Positions 52,501-63,135 of a DNA stretch of 64,000 bases are shown piece by piece. Position 1 is the first letter of the stretch; each line of letters opens with the position of its first letter. The notes under the pieces were generated by a model. The model did not search any database. It saw only the letters and a program-made list of their open reading frames with translations, and was not told where the DNA came from. This DNA is from Mastigias papua (lineage: Eukaryota; Cnidaria; Scyphozoa; Rhizostomeae; Mastigiidae): positions 8,268,617-8,332,616 of the forward strand of contig OZ025279.1 of NCBI GenBank assembly GCA_964019165.1, written 5' to 3'. The translations under genes and the position numbers were made by a program.

Positions 52501-55500
52501 CATTCCCAAAACCTGAACTAAAGATTGGACTCTAGAGTTTGGATAGGCTGCACTGTAGATGACAAAAGTGCTTATTTGCAGCAAGCTTGTATTTCGGTCA
52601 AGATTTTTATTGTTAGGAAACATGAACGGCCAACCTTTCAATGTAGTGTATTATTTGACAAAGTATGGAACGTGCTCATTGAACAGTGCATTTGTAATGA
52701 TATTATCTTCAGCTAACCTCGTATTGAAGTTGTTCTAGTTTTCAGCCCCCTCGTGTTCGATGGATGCCCTGTCATAGTTTTGTTGTTAGCTTTTAACGAA
52801 CATTTGAAGTTCATATGTTACCACCTCGCAACTCGAATTTTGTCACTATTTTCACTATCTTCCTACGGCAGTTGTATTATCTTATTGAAAACTTCAAATT
52901 TAACCAATCACACTCGAGTAGTGAGCATTTTAATTGTTTTGTATATTATGCACCCAATGTTTTTTCAATTGTTAAAATACGAGAAACACCAAAACTCAGA
53001 AGAAACTAAAACCCAGGTTTTCAGCTGGAAATGCTCTTTGAAATCATACCATCATCCAGAGTTTGTTTTGAGTGGGGGGGGGGGGTATTTTGGGATGAAA
53101 TTGGTAGGAGAATTTTTCAAAGCCACGCCCTTTTAGAACTTTTGGAGTGTTGTGTATAGTGCTCACTTCATGTCTTATTCATTTTCTGTATAATCCGTGT
53201 GGCATGTCCCTGAAGTCAAATTTTCGCGATGCAAGATATGACCGTTTGGGGGACCATAACCCCCGACTCTCCTTGGACCCGTGCTTGTTTGAAATCGGTA
53301 GTGATAGTGGACAGAGACTCTATCAGACTATGTACAGTAGAATAGAGAAGTCCTTCAATTGCTCACAAAGATGTTTTCAAAGACTAGTAACGTCATTATG
53401 GACACTCATTGTAAGCGACTTTCGTGCGTTAGAACTGTTATATTGCTAGAGATCATGGAAAGAACCATGGACACTTTTCGTCATTTATCATCAAACATTA
53501 CTACCTACTAACATACTGTCTTGTTTTCTGAATGGAGTGACCATGTAAGTTGCATTTTCAATTTGAATTTGTTATACTTACAGCCGTATTTAATAGTAAA
53601 TAGTTCTATAGTGCTATATTTGCTCTTTACGAAGAATTTCCAGGGATTTTGATGCATTCTCCATTAGTCTGTATTGTAGTGACTACAGCAGGATATGAAA
53701 GAAGCATCAAAACAATAATAGTTAATCAGGTTAAATTGTTCAGCAAAATGGGCTTTTAAGGTGCAAAATTTTGCTTCTTGCCCATTTACACCTTTTTGTA
53801 AGAAATTGTTTCAGGAAAGTAGTGCTTGACTGCTGTAGATGTTAAGACAGCTCATTACCGGAGTACAGATGCCTTAGAAAGTCGAAGAGTTCATATACGT
53901 TTCGATCTCCAATTTTCATTCCAGCCCGCCATCTCTTTTGATTTAATTTGTGTATATCTTCTGTGTTAATCCATGCATTTCACTTTCATGTTTGTGTAGT
54001 GCCTGTATTTCTGTGTACCACTACAGTCCAAACCTAACTGAAATATTCTTACTAAGAAAACTCAAAGAAAGTTTAGTATTGAAATCCTGACAAGGCTAAA
54101 ATAGTTTTTTATCATTGGGTCACAAAAGCCTTCCTGAAATAATGAACCATGTAGTTTCTATTCAATACTTGTCCTCTCTTTTAGACAAGCCAGTCGTGAA
54201 TTTCACAGTTGTGACTGAAGGTGATGGTGATTATGTCACAAGTGGTAAGGATCTTCATATGTACTGCTCAGCCAGCGGCTTTCCCTCACCGAAGATCTCC
54301 CTTTACACTACTACGCAAAATTCTACCTTGCAAGAGATGGAGTCATCAATGAATCAGATTCATTACACCATCTCAAATATTCAGCCAAAAGACACCAGCA
54401 GATATATTTGTTCTGCAAGCAATATTGCAGGAACCTCAAACGAAGAGAAGCAAATTACTGTGAGATGTGAGTTGCGTGTATTTTTCTTGTCTTTATGCCT
54501 TATTCTGCTTTGTATCTGTAATTTCCAATATACTTTTCTGAGGACGACGTAACTTTGTGATGCTTTCGTACATTCTACAGTTTTAATTAGGTACGTATGT
54601 AATTTTATTAGTAAGGACATATGAAAGTAAGTACGTATGTAATCAAGTAGATATGAAGTATAGTACTTAGCCAAGTAGGTAACAGAACACAGTGGGCTGG
54701 CAAGCGGACATATGGATTTTTATCAACTTTTTCAAAATTACTTGAGACCTATAGATTCGGAAAGTTCATTTAAAATTGTATCCAAAAATGGTCTCATTTG
54801 TCTCCTTACTCCAAATACACCCTAAGATACAACCATTTAAACTTCAGGAACTTCACATTTTGCTGGAACTTACACTTCGAACCGAGCCTAAATTTTAAGT
54901 TGTATTAAAACTGGACTTTTAATATACCAAACGTCCCCAAAATCCCCAAATTAGGCATACTTAGATCAGCAGACACTTTGGATCTAAATATCTGTATTAG
55001 TTAGGGCCATATGGATGTCTTCTGTTTTACTTTTTGGCTATTTTCTTAGAGTTTACATGATAAAAAGCACATTTTAATTCCTAAATTTTGCGGAAATTTG
55101 ACTCCGGGAGTGCATATTTCCGTTTTGATAGCAAAAAACCCCCGAGATGGAATTTTCTAAGCCTTTGAATTTTAAATTGTGAGATAGGGATCTTTCCGAA
55201 AATGTTTGGTTGAAAAAATTTCACTCTTGGGAACATAACTAAAATCTGCAGTTCCGTTCAACAATGCTGTTCATCTCCTGGCTCAAATGGCGATCCGGGA
55301 CTTACTAAAATGTAAGTCACTTGTTTAATTTTCGACCAGATTTCGTGTCTGAGACCTCCACCTATAGGTTTTTGGTGCTGCTGAATCCGTTTTTAATATT
55401 TTAGAGTTAATATCTAATCATTAAGGATGGGAAAAGCTCAATTTCATGATACGTTTGCCCAATTTTAGCCTATTTCCAAGGATTTATACGGTATATTGGA

Positions 55501-58500
55501 CAGAATTTCAGGATGAAAAATACAAATTTCAGTTTTTAATCTCACATATCAATGAAGTTTAGCAAAAATGCCACAAATTATTTGGATATAGTAATTTTTC
55601 GGTCCTAAGGACTATTTTCCATATTGCAACAGTGGTCTGAAAGTGTCACCTGGGAAATAACACCTTGCAAGACATACGAAAAATGATATTTCACTGTTAA
55701 TCTCTATTTGTTGATACAAACAAAATGAACCACATCAGCAACATTCAACTATTTGAAATCTTGAAATATTGTACGAAAACCAGATTTGACAAAGAACCAG
55801 ACTTTGAAGAAGTCCGAGATCAAATGTGCATGAAACTGGATGTTCCCTGCAGTGAGAAACTAATGACCAACATTAAAGTTGCATTTCAGGAGTACAAAAG
55901 CACCCAAGTCAAATATCGTTCAATGGCTAACTCTTGTAGAAGAACTGATGAATATGTCTGTCTCCTTCGTCACAACTTTGTCAAGAAGCAAAAGTGACCC
56001 TTAAATGACGTTAGTGATCGGCAGCAACGCCAGTGTCTCAGTGATTTTGTTGAAGCAACCATTGCTAAGGTTGAGGAGGAAAATATTTCACCAACAACAC
56101 ACGCATTTCGTAGATGCAACAATGAATATGAAACATTGTTATCCTTCTTGTCTTACTAATTTAGCTTTACCGTTAATTCCCTTGCAGATTAGCCCCCCTT
56201 TTGACTGCAAAAATAAGTCCCCTCTGTAGTGAGCCCCTCTTAAATTTGACAAGTGCCAAAGGTAAGTACGGATGATGAAAAGCAGAAATGATAGTTAGAG
56301 TAAAGCTGTGAAATAGTACTTGCAAGAAATGTACGATGAATAACTTGGTGAAATTCAATTTAACGTACTCCTTAAGGCAACGTGAGACCTTTTCCCCTCT
56401 CAGATAAACCCCTTTTAAAGTACATGGAATCAATAAGTACCCGGGAGGGGCTTAGTATATGGCTTAAAGTCATATCTTACAACTTCATATTCGTGACTGA
56501 TAATTGCTTAAATCAGTAGATTGATAAGAAGTTTCTAATATAGTCGGTTTACCAAGTTTTGCAAAATGTCCTGAACTATAGGTGTGTCATGCCAGGTATA
56601 TTCCAAATTAAAGAGTGTTGGGGCAGGACACGCCCTCAAAACGTAGAGAAGATTGATTTAAATTAATTGTTTGGAATTTCATTCCCGCAGATACTTAAAA
56701 TGAGCATTTAGCTATTACTATACTATTATTATTTGTCGAAATATGCCGAATAACGTGTATTAGATTTCGGCCAAGTGTCCCGAGGATACTCATTTCGGGC
56801 CCTAAATCCCAATAGGTTTCAATTTCTCAAAGTCTCATTTATTTGTCTATACTCTACTCATGTTTATACTTCCAAAAACTGCTCAACCAACTCAAACAGA
56901 AAAGAAGCTTCAAAGTTAAAGCTAAATGTCCGCTTGAACCCCCCTATAAGCCCACTGTGCAGAAGTTTATTGTCGTTTGGTGCTCCTTCGTAATGGTTAG
57001 CTGCCCACCCGTCGCAGATAAGCTACTTTGAGAGCGTAATCGTAGCAGGAGTAGATCCTAGTTCACCCTGATTGCCTTGTAGGTATAGAGAGCATTGCAT
57101 TGTCGCAGCACAAGGCACAACGTTTGCTTTAATGTCATCATCAATCGTGATGTCAACAAGGACAGGAATGTTTCTATTGGGAAAGATGATTTTGTGATTA
57201 ATATAAAGTACTAAAATTTAAAGATAGCGAGTCGGATTTGAAATGATCGAATTAACATAGACTTTTATTAAATGGTAAATCATGATTTTTACTATGGTTG
57301 TTATTCCCTGTCATTACCTGGGACCAGGAACACATGTTTTTTAGCATAGTTTAGAAGACTATTGCAAATTTGGGACATTTCTCGTGAAAACGCTGCTTTC
57401 ATTGTTTGTCTATATGTGTTTGGTAGATACTCTTCTTATTCAAGTATTGTCTGATTTTCATTGTGGTTTACACCATCATTTGACGTCATAATTCCATCTA
57501 TTAGAAGTGTTGTGTTTTGATGTGACTTGCACCTTTGTCCCTGAAAAAATTAATGTTTAAATATCTAAATAGGTTTCAATTTTTCTAGGCATTAGAAAAG
57601 CTTGTTTATGATATTTGTTTTCTCTATTTTCTTCCATCTAGACATTACATCTGGCTCGATTGGTCAGCAAGACCTGATAGTTAAGAAAGGGGGAGTTCTT
57701 CGATTGGTTTGTGACGTAACGGGTGTGCCGTCACCGGCTTTTTCATGGCATAAAGATGGAAGAAAGCTTTCTGATATATCGGCTGTTCTGCAAGTCAAAT
57801 TTGACAATGATGCAACTTTTGGAAAGTATACCTGCAAAGCTTCAAATACTGTGGGGGAGCACACGATTGTTTTTGCCATCAAGAAAATCTGTAAGTTCTT
57901 GGAGTGTAGACCTCATTGATTGAAACGCTTTCATTCAATTGTTTACTTGAGATAAGTTGCATATATTCACATAATGTTGCAGAGCGCGAAATAACAAATA
58001 AAGGACAGCCAGTCACGGTAACTGCTGTCACTGCAGAGGTAGAGGTTGTCAGCAGGTTTCAGGCGGTCTCGGCGATTTCTCGTCGGTTATTTGGCCAGTT
58101 GCCGCCCGCGATTTCTAGTTCTGATATTGTACATGAATTATGTGCTAGCTATTACAACTGAGATCAATTCTATTTTATGAATCGAAGTGTATAAAACCTG
58201 TGTTTCATGGAAAGCAATATAGTATTGTACCCTGCGTGTCAGTGCAGCTAATTTTCAGTCGGATTTCTCAACTAAGGAAATTATTTTCCAAAGTAGCAAG
58301 GAGCCCAGTTTGGGATTTCTTTGGCAGCTTGAGCTATGTAAAATGCTTTCACGAGGAGGTTCGTTCCATCGTTTATAGTTAATGCTTTTTTCATTTGCAG
58401 ATATCAGCAAGAGTAATAGTAAAACTGATCACATATTGAAATTGGGTGAAAAGAGGACATTACATTGTACCATTGACGGCCATCCAATAATCAAACATAC

Positions 58501-59615
58501 TTGGTATAAAGGAAAAACAAAATTGTCTGAATCTAAAACATTAAACGTCCATCTAGATAAGAAGGAAAAGTTTGGAAATTATTCTTGTGTGGGGAAGAAC
58601 AAAGCTGGGGAAGAAGTCCTCTTTTTCAGTTTGAAGGAGCAGCGTAAGTTATTTATGTTTCTTGAGATTTCACACGAAGTCAGGTGTTTGATTTGCTTTT
58701 GTTTACTCTCAAACGGCTAAGCATACTGTTGTATAGCGGAGACCTTGCCATCTGCCAGGACACCGCGGTAAAGAGTTTTGCACTCTACCCTGACCGTGAA
58801 TTTGTTGTCAAGATGGTAGACACGCAACTTTTAAGATTTGCAGATTGCTATGAAATTAGGTATTCTGCCAGTACTTGTGATGCATGGTTATAAAGGACAC
58901 CCAAGTTGTTTTTCGGGAAGCGGGAATCACTTGTTGGAGTCAGACTAAAGGAATTAGCACCAACGACAAGCGGGATTTTGTTACAAACCATGGTCGGGAA
59001 TCGGGAATGGGGCTGTGAACGTTATGGGGACTCGGAGATCAGATTAGGTCGCAGATATTGAATATAACATCAGAGTTGAAATCACTGTCAAAAGTTTTGC
59101 ATAGTGTGTTGTCAACTTGGACACATGATTTCATTGTTTGACATGTCAGAAGGTTAGCTATAATGACATATAGTTGCCCATATTTTCAAGCTTTTAACAT
59201 ACCATCGGAAAGTTTGGATATAGACATAAAGTTAGACGTGCTGTCGTATTGTTAACGATTACATCGGAATGCTGGGTAAACTGACAGGGCGTTGAACATA
59301 CTCTCAGATGACTTGTAGCAATTTCTTGAAAGTAAGCATACCTCTCTGGAATTGAATTTGTCAATCAAAATGTTGAACGAACTATGTTTCTTCTCCATAC
59401 TGTCCTGCAGTTCCATCATACTTAATACCTGTTGAGTATTGTACTAGTCAGACAGTAGCTCTCGATTCAGTTTCTTGTTCTTTAGTCTACGTAATTTGCA
59501 ATTTTTCTTTTTAGCCGAGAAAGAAGGACGAGGCGTAAATGGCTCATATGAGACGACGAGATCAGCAATCACCATCCTAGCCTCCATGTTAGTCGTGTTG
59601 CTTCTTCATTCATAA
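40109..59615 (+). CDS. GPI-anchored immunoglobulin-superfamily surface protein, 6 exons, about 528 aa
   Basis: Exons: 40109-40547, 47911-48183, 54185-54466, 57642-57890, 58401-58643, 59515-59615. All introns are phase 1. Residues 1-20 are hydrophobic and can serve as a signal peptide. Residues 25-147 form a V-like domain with WTY in strand C and FRFACRV in strand F but no Cys in strand B. Four I-set-like domains follow with Cys pairs 172/219, 265/313, 355/396 and 437/477; only domains 4 and 5 keep the core Trp (367, 449). The last exon encodes [20 protein letters not shown] and a hydrophobic tail ending VVLLLHS, a GPI-attachment signal. There is no kinase or other cytosolic part, so a role in adhesion or recognition at the cell surface is inferred. 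I cannot assign an ortholog. The 5' end is uncertain: an acceptor at 40132 (TTTTAG) could mean a further upstream exon. Confidence 0.82.
40548..41861. other. First part of Ig gene intron 1
   Basis: AT-rich intron sequence. A CATTCATCATTCATCATT microsatellite lies near 40655-40682. No further exon is supported. Confidence 0.5.
41862..42321 (-). mobile_element. TA-flanked MITE, family M1, copy E (near full length)
   Basis: Starts TACACGCTTTTTTTTATAAG and ends TTATAAAAAGAGCGTGTA. Both ends carry TA next to CACGC/GCGTG, so TA is likely the target duplication, as in Tc1/mariner-type elements. It has no coding sequence. It is the inverse of copy F in the same intron and similar over the whole length. 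Confidence 0.88.
43840..44190 (+). repeat. 300-bp block, copy 1 of 3 (Ig gene intron 1)
   Basis: Shares with 45833-46120 and 53811-54115 the ordered blocks AGTGCTCAA/AGTACTCGA, GTTAAGAAAGTTCA, ATTTAATT...GTAT, GTGTCTGTTTG-like and CTGAAATCATGAAAA. All three copies are in the same orientation. Confidence 0.6.
44806..44832. repeat. (AAT)n microsatellite
   Basis: AATAATAATAATTATAATAA and further units in Ig gene intron 1. Confidence 0.85.
45187..45645 (+). mobile_element. TA-flanked MITE, family M1, copy F (best copy, 459 bp)
   Basis: Left end TACACGCTTTTTTTATAAGG, right end TTCCTTATAAAAAAAGCGCG followed by TA. The first 24 and last 24 bases are inverted repeats with at most two differences. 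It serves as the reference for the family. Confidence 0.9.
45833..46120 (+). repeat. 300-bp block, copy 2 of 3 (Ig gene intron 1)
   Basis: Starts GGAATGTAGTACTCGATTGC and contains GTTAAGAAAGTTCAACACTG and CTACTGAAATCATGAAAA. See the copies at 43840 and 53811. Confidence 0.6.
46121..47910. other. Last part of Ig gene intron 1
   Basis: No supported exon or repeat. The frames at 46419-46703 (minus) and 47511-47922 (plus) look accidental. Confidence 0.4.
47911..48183 (+). CDS. Ig gene exon 2: Ig domain 2
   Basis: Phase 1-1 exon of 273 nt. Reads [21 protein letters not shown] and [14 protein letters not shown], an I-set pattern. The core Trp of strand C is missing. Acceptor TTTCCCAACAG, donor GTAAGT. 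Confidence 0.88.
48447..48462. repeat. Poly-G run
   Basis: About 16 consecutive G in Ig gene intron 2; such runs often vary in length and are sequencing-sensitive. Confidence 0.85.
48660..48852 (-). mobile_element. TA-flanked MITE, family M1, fragment G
   Basis: Has AACTTTTAGAACTAGGCCTT and CTAGGTTCCTTATACATAGA, the right end of the family. The inner part resembles copy B. Confidence 0.6.
49848..50212 (+). mobile_element. TA-flanked MITE, family M1, copy H (diverged)
   Basis: Blocks AAGGAGCCAAGCACACGGCC, CCTTATATTTGACCACA and CCTTCTACATTTACATTCCT keep the family order, but both ends are eroded. Confidence 0.6.
50570..50930. mobile_element. Inverted-repeat element with GCGCGAAA arrays (Ig gene intron 2)
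   Basis: The left end AACCTTATTCATTTTGCTCC and the inverted right end AACCTTAATTCATAAAACTT match with small gaps. Between them GCGCGAAA or close variants occur about eight times, near both ends, at short irregular spacing. Confidence 0.6.
51108..51265 (+). repeat. Tandem duplication, 2 x 79 bp
   Basis: Two adjacent copies of CTTAGGCCTTTTTGATTTTG...GACAGTATC that differ at only a few positions, in Ig gene intron 2. High identity implies a recent event. Confidence 0.9.
51266..53810. other. Rest of Ig gene intron 2
   Basis: Contains a G run at about 53074-53084 and several long but unconvincing open frames. No exon or named repeat is supported. Confidence 0.4.
53811..54115 (+). repeat. 300-bp block, copy 3 of 3 (just upstream of Ig exon 3)
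   Basis: Starts GTTTCAGGAAAGTAGTGCTT and ends ATTGAAATCCTGACAAGGCT, 70 bases before the exon at 54185. Same orientation and block order as 43840-44190 and 45833-46120. Confidence 0.6.
54185..54466 (+). CDS. Ig gene exon 3: Ig domain 3
   Basis: Phase 1-1 exon of 282 nt. Reads [18 protein letters not shown] and [16 protein letters not shown]. Strand C has Leu-Tyr in place of Trp. Acceptor TCCTCTCTTTTAG, donor GTGAGT. Confidence 0.88.
55725..56157 (+). pseudogene. Open frame with one in-frame TGA, unknown protein remnant (Ig gene intron 3)
   Basis: An ATG at 55725 opens 90 codons, then TGA at 55995-55997. The same frame goes on for about 53 more codons to TAA near 56157. Both parts look like real protein: the first has [20 protein letters not shown] and several Cys, the second has [20 protein letters not shown] and [15 protein letters not shown] do not recognise the family. 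It lies inside an intron of the Ig gene on the same strand. A decayed transposon or retrocopied gene is likeliest. Composition is less AT-rich than the flanks. Confidence 0.45.
56181..56455. repeat. Degenerate relative of the GGGGGCTTATTCGAG element (tentative)
   Basis: ATTAGCCCCCCTTTT, AAGTCCCCTC and, at the right, GGGAGGGGCTTA recall the element at 28746-29077. The ends are poorly kept. Confidence 0.3.
57642..57890 (+). CDS. Ig gene exon 4: Ig domain 4
   Basis: Phase 1-1 exon of 249 nt. Reads [20 protein letters not shown] and [15 protein letters not shown], a canonical C-W-C domain. Acceptor TTCTTCCATCTAG, donor GTAAGT. Confidence 0.9.
58401..58643 (+). CDS. Ig gene exon 5: Ig domain 5
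   Basis: Phase 1-1 exon of 243 nt. Reads [20 protein letters not shown] and [15 protein letters not shown], a canonical C-W-C domain rich in Lys. Acceptor TCATTTGCAG, donor GTAAGT. Confidence 0.9.
59515..59615 (+). CDS. Ig gene exon 6: GPI-anchor signal and stop
   Basis: After ATTTTTCTTTTTAG the frame reads [20 protein letters not shown], then a hydrophobic run [13 protein letters not shown] and TAA at 59613-59615. NGS or nearby Gly/Ser residues are likely anchor sites, about 20 residues before the end. With no charged tail after the hydrophobic part, GPI anchoring is likelier than a true transmembrane anchor. Confidence 0.8.
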
Positions 59616-61581
59616 GCTCGTTTTAACCACAGGAATCTGATTTTTTTTGCCTGCTTGGAATACTTGCAATGTCCCAGGGGCGTATAGGATCATTGCATGA
59701 GGTTGCTGGAAAGCTGGCTACTATTAATTTGCCTTTGGGCTCCCAAGTGCGAGTTGACATAGGTAGACCAGATGCGCAATCCACCTTCTGATAACTATCA
59801 CATAGATCAGGGAAAAGGAAGGGGTTTGTTTGTAAGCATCCAATGATCTTTTCAAACTCATCCCTTTCATACCATAGAATAGTCAAAAATCGTCTGTAAT
59901 GGCAGAATGTAGCATCCACGATGTAGCATACTCGGCGTGAGATATTTTGACTAGGAACACATTTTGTGTTAAGCCAGATCTTGTTGTCAGGTTCCTGTGT
60001 ATGTGAAAAGGTAGATACGTTTCAGTTCAAGTTAGTTCGAAATTTCTACATACTGCGCCCCTCAATGCAAGGCTCAAATTGCCAATATTAGACTTATGCA
60101 ATCTTTGCATAACTGCAATGAATATCTGACTAACCTTTTGACTTCAAAGTGTATGTCACCTGTTTGTTGAAAACCATTACATCTCTTGTGCCAGAATGTG
60201 TTCTAGAGCTTTAATTTACTCCTTACAGTAGAACTGCTGTACATATAAGTCAAAAAGTAAGATAACCACTTACCGAGGTAGGCTATCTGCAGATTTAAAG
60301 GAGTTTGTTGTAGCTGCTACATTTGCCCCTTTGTTCCATTTTTTTTGTTTTGTTTCTTTAATTGCTACGAACTGTAAATCCCACAATCTGAAAGTAACAT
60401 GACCCCAGCAATCCGCTCCATTTGTGTTCCATTGCATTTGTTATTTGATATCAGTTTGAAAATTCAATGTAGATCAGATTAATAGTGTTTCACGTATCAC
60501 ACTGTGTTAGCTTCACTCCCTATTTATTGAACTCGCTAATTTAAATAGCTTTCCGATTTCAGTATTGTTAAGAACCAGTAAAGCCCCTCTCGTGTCTTGT
60601 GAAGACTCAGCTCGTCTACGATCACCTTCTATCTACTGCGTTTGTCGTAGGACTCCAGGTTCTTACGAACATCTGAATCGATTTGCGTATACTCGCGTGT
60701 TTTTTAATTCATTGCATTTTGAGTAGCTTTTCAGATTTCATCTCATCCACTATGTACAAGTTTCAACATGGCTGCCAGTATTCATGGGAGGGATTTTGTC
60801 TTCCCCTCCGTGGTCATTATGTTAGAGCAAAGGCCATATTTTAGAACCATTTCCTTTTGCTGTGACAGTGAAGCCTTGTTAAATTGGAAATTATAGGTAT
60901 CTTTTAGTTGGTGACGAGCCCATTTTTATTGACACATTTACAAGCGACCACAAGAGCAATGATAAAGCAAGCGAATAGATAACTTTGTTAGGAAACTGAT
61001 TCGTTAGCTTTGGAGATGCAGTTTGATAAGCACCTCTACTCGATTTCGCACAGTCCAGCACAGCATTGGTATCTGCTCTAGATAGCAGATATGTGCGTCA
61101 GTACTCACATGCATAATTACATTTATTCGGCATGACTTTTGAACTGGGCATTTTAGCTGCAGACGTGATCTACGTATATTTAAACTTATTGTAATTTTTT
61201 ATGTATATTTTATTCTACAATGGGGCACTTTATATTTTCGTTTACTAACTCGCCTTATCGTTTATAAAACGTGGCATTAAAGCATATTGAACGTTCCCAA
61301 ATTTTTAGTCAAAAGACTGCTATGTCGGGCAATGTGGAAGTCGTGACGCGTATGATCGTGTACATTAACTATATACATTATCATTGGATTGGTCACTCGT
61401 GTATCAGTATCATGTTGAGTCAAAAGCGATTTTAGATTACAAGGCTTTGCAAGCCTTAAGGCGACATTGGCTCATTTTTTATGGACTTTGGTTACGAGGC
61501 ATACTGCCACCGTCGCTGCAGATAGTGAATAATGTGCTATAGAACCAAAGCATCAATGCCCACAAACATTGGTATCTGGGT
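59616..61581. other. Downstream of the Ig gene: probable 3' UTR and intergenic DNA
   Basis: No clear AATAAA follows closely after the stop; ATTAAA occurs at 61276-61281. No gene is supported. Confidence 0.35.
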
Positions 61582-61764
61582 CAGGGGTCACCAACCCGGT
61601 CCACGCTGCCCATGTCGCCCACAAGCACTAATCACGACCTATAATCTGAAATTAAAGATAACCCGTGTACCTTCGTTATTTCAAATGTGTTGTAGACATG
61701 GTGGCCCTTTGCATTACTGATTATTGTGAAATAGCCCTCGGTTTTTTAAGATTGACGACCCCTG
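61582..61764. mobile_element. Short hAT-like element, 183 bp
   Basis: Left end CAGGGGTCACCAA, inverted right end CAGGGGTCGTCAA (11 of 13 identical). Internal GGCCC/GGGCC-type motifs fit the group. No target duplication is visible. Confidence 0.55.
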
Positions 61765-62583
61765 CTGTAGAACACAATACCGATTGAAAACGAGGGAGGA
61801 TTAGAGCCAATAGGTCTGTCGAGTGAGTTGATATTTTCCAGTATGCAGCCATATATGCAAATTACTATAAAAGGCTGCATTTTGCACATTTGTTGGAAGA
61901 ATCTTGTAGTTTCTGGCATTAGTTTTCTGAATGTTCTTATCGATGTTGGTTTTTGTTATACTTTGAAGTAGCTCCTTAGCATTCCACCTAATATCACGTG
62001 GATCACGTGAATGTTAACCGGGAAGCTTTGGGAATGCAGTTCAGCTCAATTTCATGTAAATCCTAACTCGATACAATTTTGTAGATTTCTGATTAGTGTT
62101 GACGGACTGGTTCCTCTCAGGGTTCACTACATCAAGACAATTTGTGTAGTATGCTCTACACTAAAGATTTAAATATCCTTCTGTCCTATCTACCGACCAA
62201 TATTCGTCTTTCAAATCTCCTGTGCGTAGTTTTTTGTTACCGATGTACTCAACATATTAGGCACGAGACCCTCTCTTTCCTCACTTTAAAAAGCATTTTT
62301 GTTTAGCACGACCAGAGTTACACGCACATTCACTTTTGCCCAATGAATATTGTAGCATATGTGTCTCCTGCCACTGACATCTTGCAACTGCACGAAACTT
62401 TCTACCCTAGAAGCTATACAAATATGAGCACAGATTAGGCCGAAGTTCGAAGAATTCTCAAGTTGTAAAATCAATCGGTCATCTTATTCCGAATCATGCT
62501 TTTCAAACAGTTCCATGAGCCTTTCAAACATTTTCAGGTGGAACTCGGCATATGCTGCGTACATTTTGTTTGATTTTTCATTA

Positions 62584-62866
62584 GGGAGCGGTCATTATTT
62601 ATGACCGGGGTGGGGACTGAAGAGAAAGTGGTTTGTGCCCTCACAAAATATTACCCAACCATTTGAGTAAGTCAAATTTTCTTAACCCCACCGAAGGAAA
62701 ATAGCAAAACAAAGGTGTATTTATGCCTAAATATGGTACATGTTTTTACACTACCCCTGTGGTCATAAATTATATTTATGCCCCACCTAACACAGCTTAT
62801 TTTTTTTTAGTTACCCCGCCATTTTATCTTCAGCCCCCACCCCGGTCATAAATAGTGACCGCTCCC
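62584..62866. mobile_element. PIF/Harbinger-like MITE, 283 bp
   Basis: The 32-base ends (62584-62615 and 62835-62866) are inverted repeats differing at one base; each begins GGGAGCGGTCA and includes TTTATGACCGGGGTGGGG. TTA stands on both sides (62581-62583, 62867-62869), a 3-bp duplication of the PIF/Harbinger type. No protein is encoded. Confidence 0.8.
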
Positions 62867-62904
62867 TTAGTATTGCAATTAGAAGTACACCCAGTTTGAT
62901 TCTA

Positions 62905-63135
62905 AAGCCTGGTTTCCATATGCTCGTTACGATCCTGTGGGTCACTGCAAAACACTCAACCGATCCAAGCGACAATTTGCGCGGAAAGATCCTTGCCATC
63001 GCAATATCTAGATGCTCTTTCCCAGCTATACCGATCCTGGCGATCACCGGGATGGTTCGTGTATGTTTCTACGAGACCGCCGGGATTGCTGGATTCTTTC
63101 GCAAGGGCCCAAACGATCGTAAGGATTATGTTAAA
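62905..63135. repeat. CCTGGTTTCCATATG repeat, one end only (tentative)
   Basis: Starts AAAGCCTGGTTTCCATATG and is clearly richer in GC and GATC/CGATC motifs than its surroundings. No matching inverted end was found. Open frames exist on both strands but have no recognisable protein. Confidence 0.35.

Noticed and set aside
52753..53136. 127-codon frame
   Set aside because: It runs through a poly-G tract and shows no domain.
57982..58015. Possible short extra Ig gene exon after TTGCAG
   Set aside because: Joining it in phase 1 creates TAG at once, and the alternative acceptor two bases later meets TAA after four codons.
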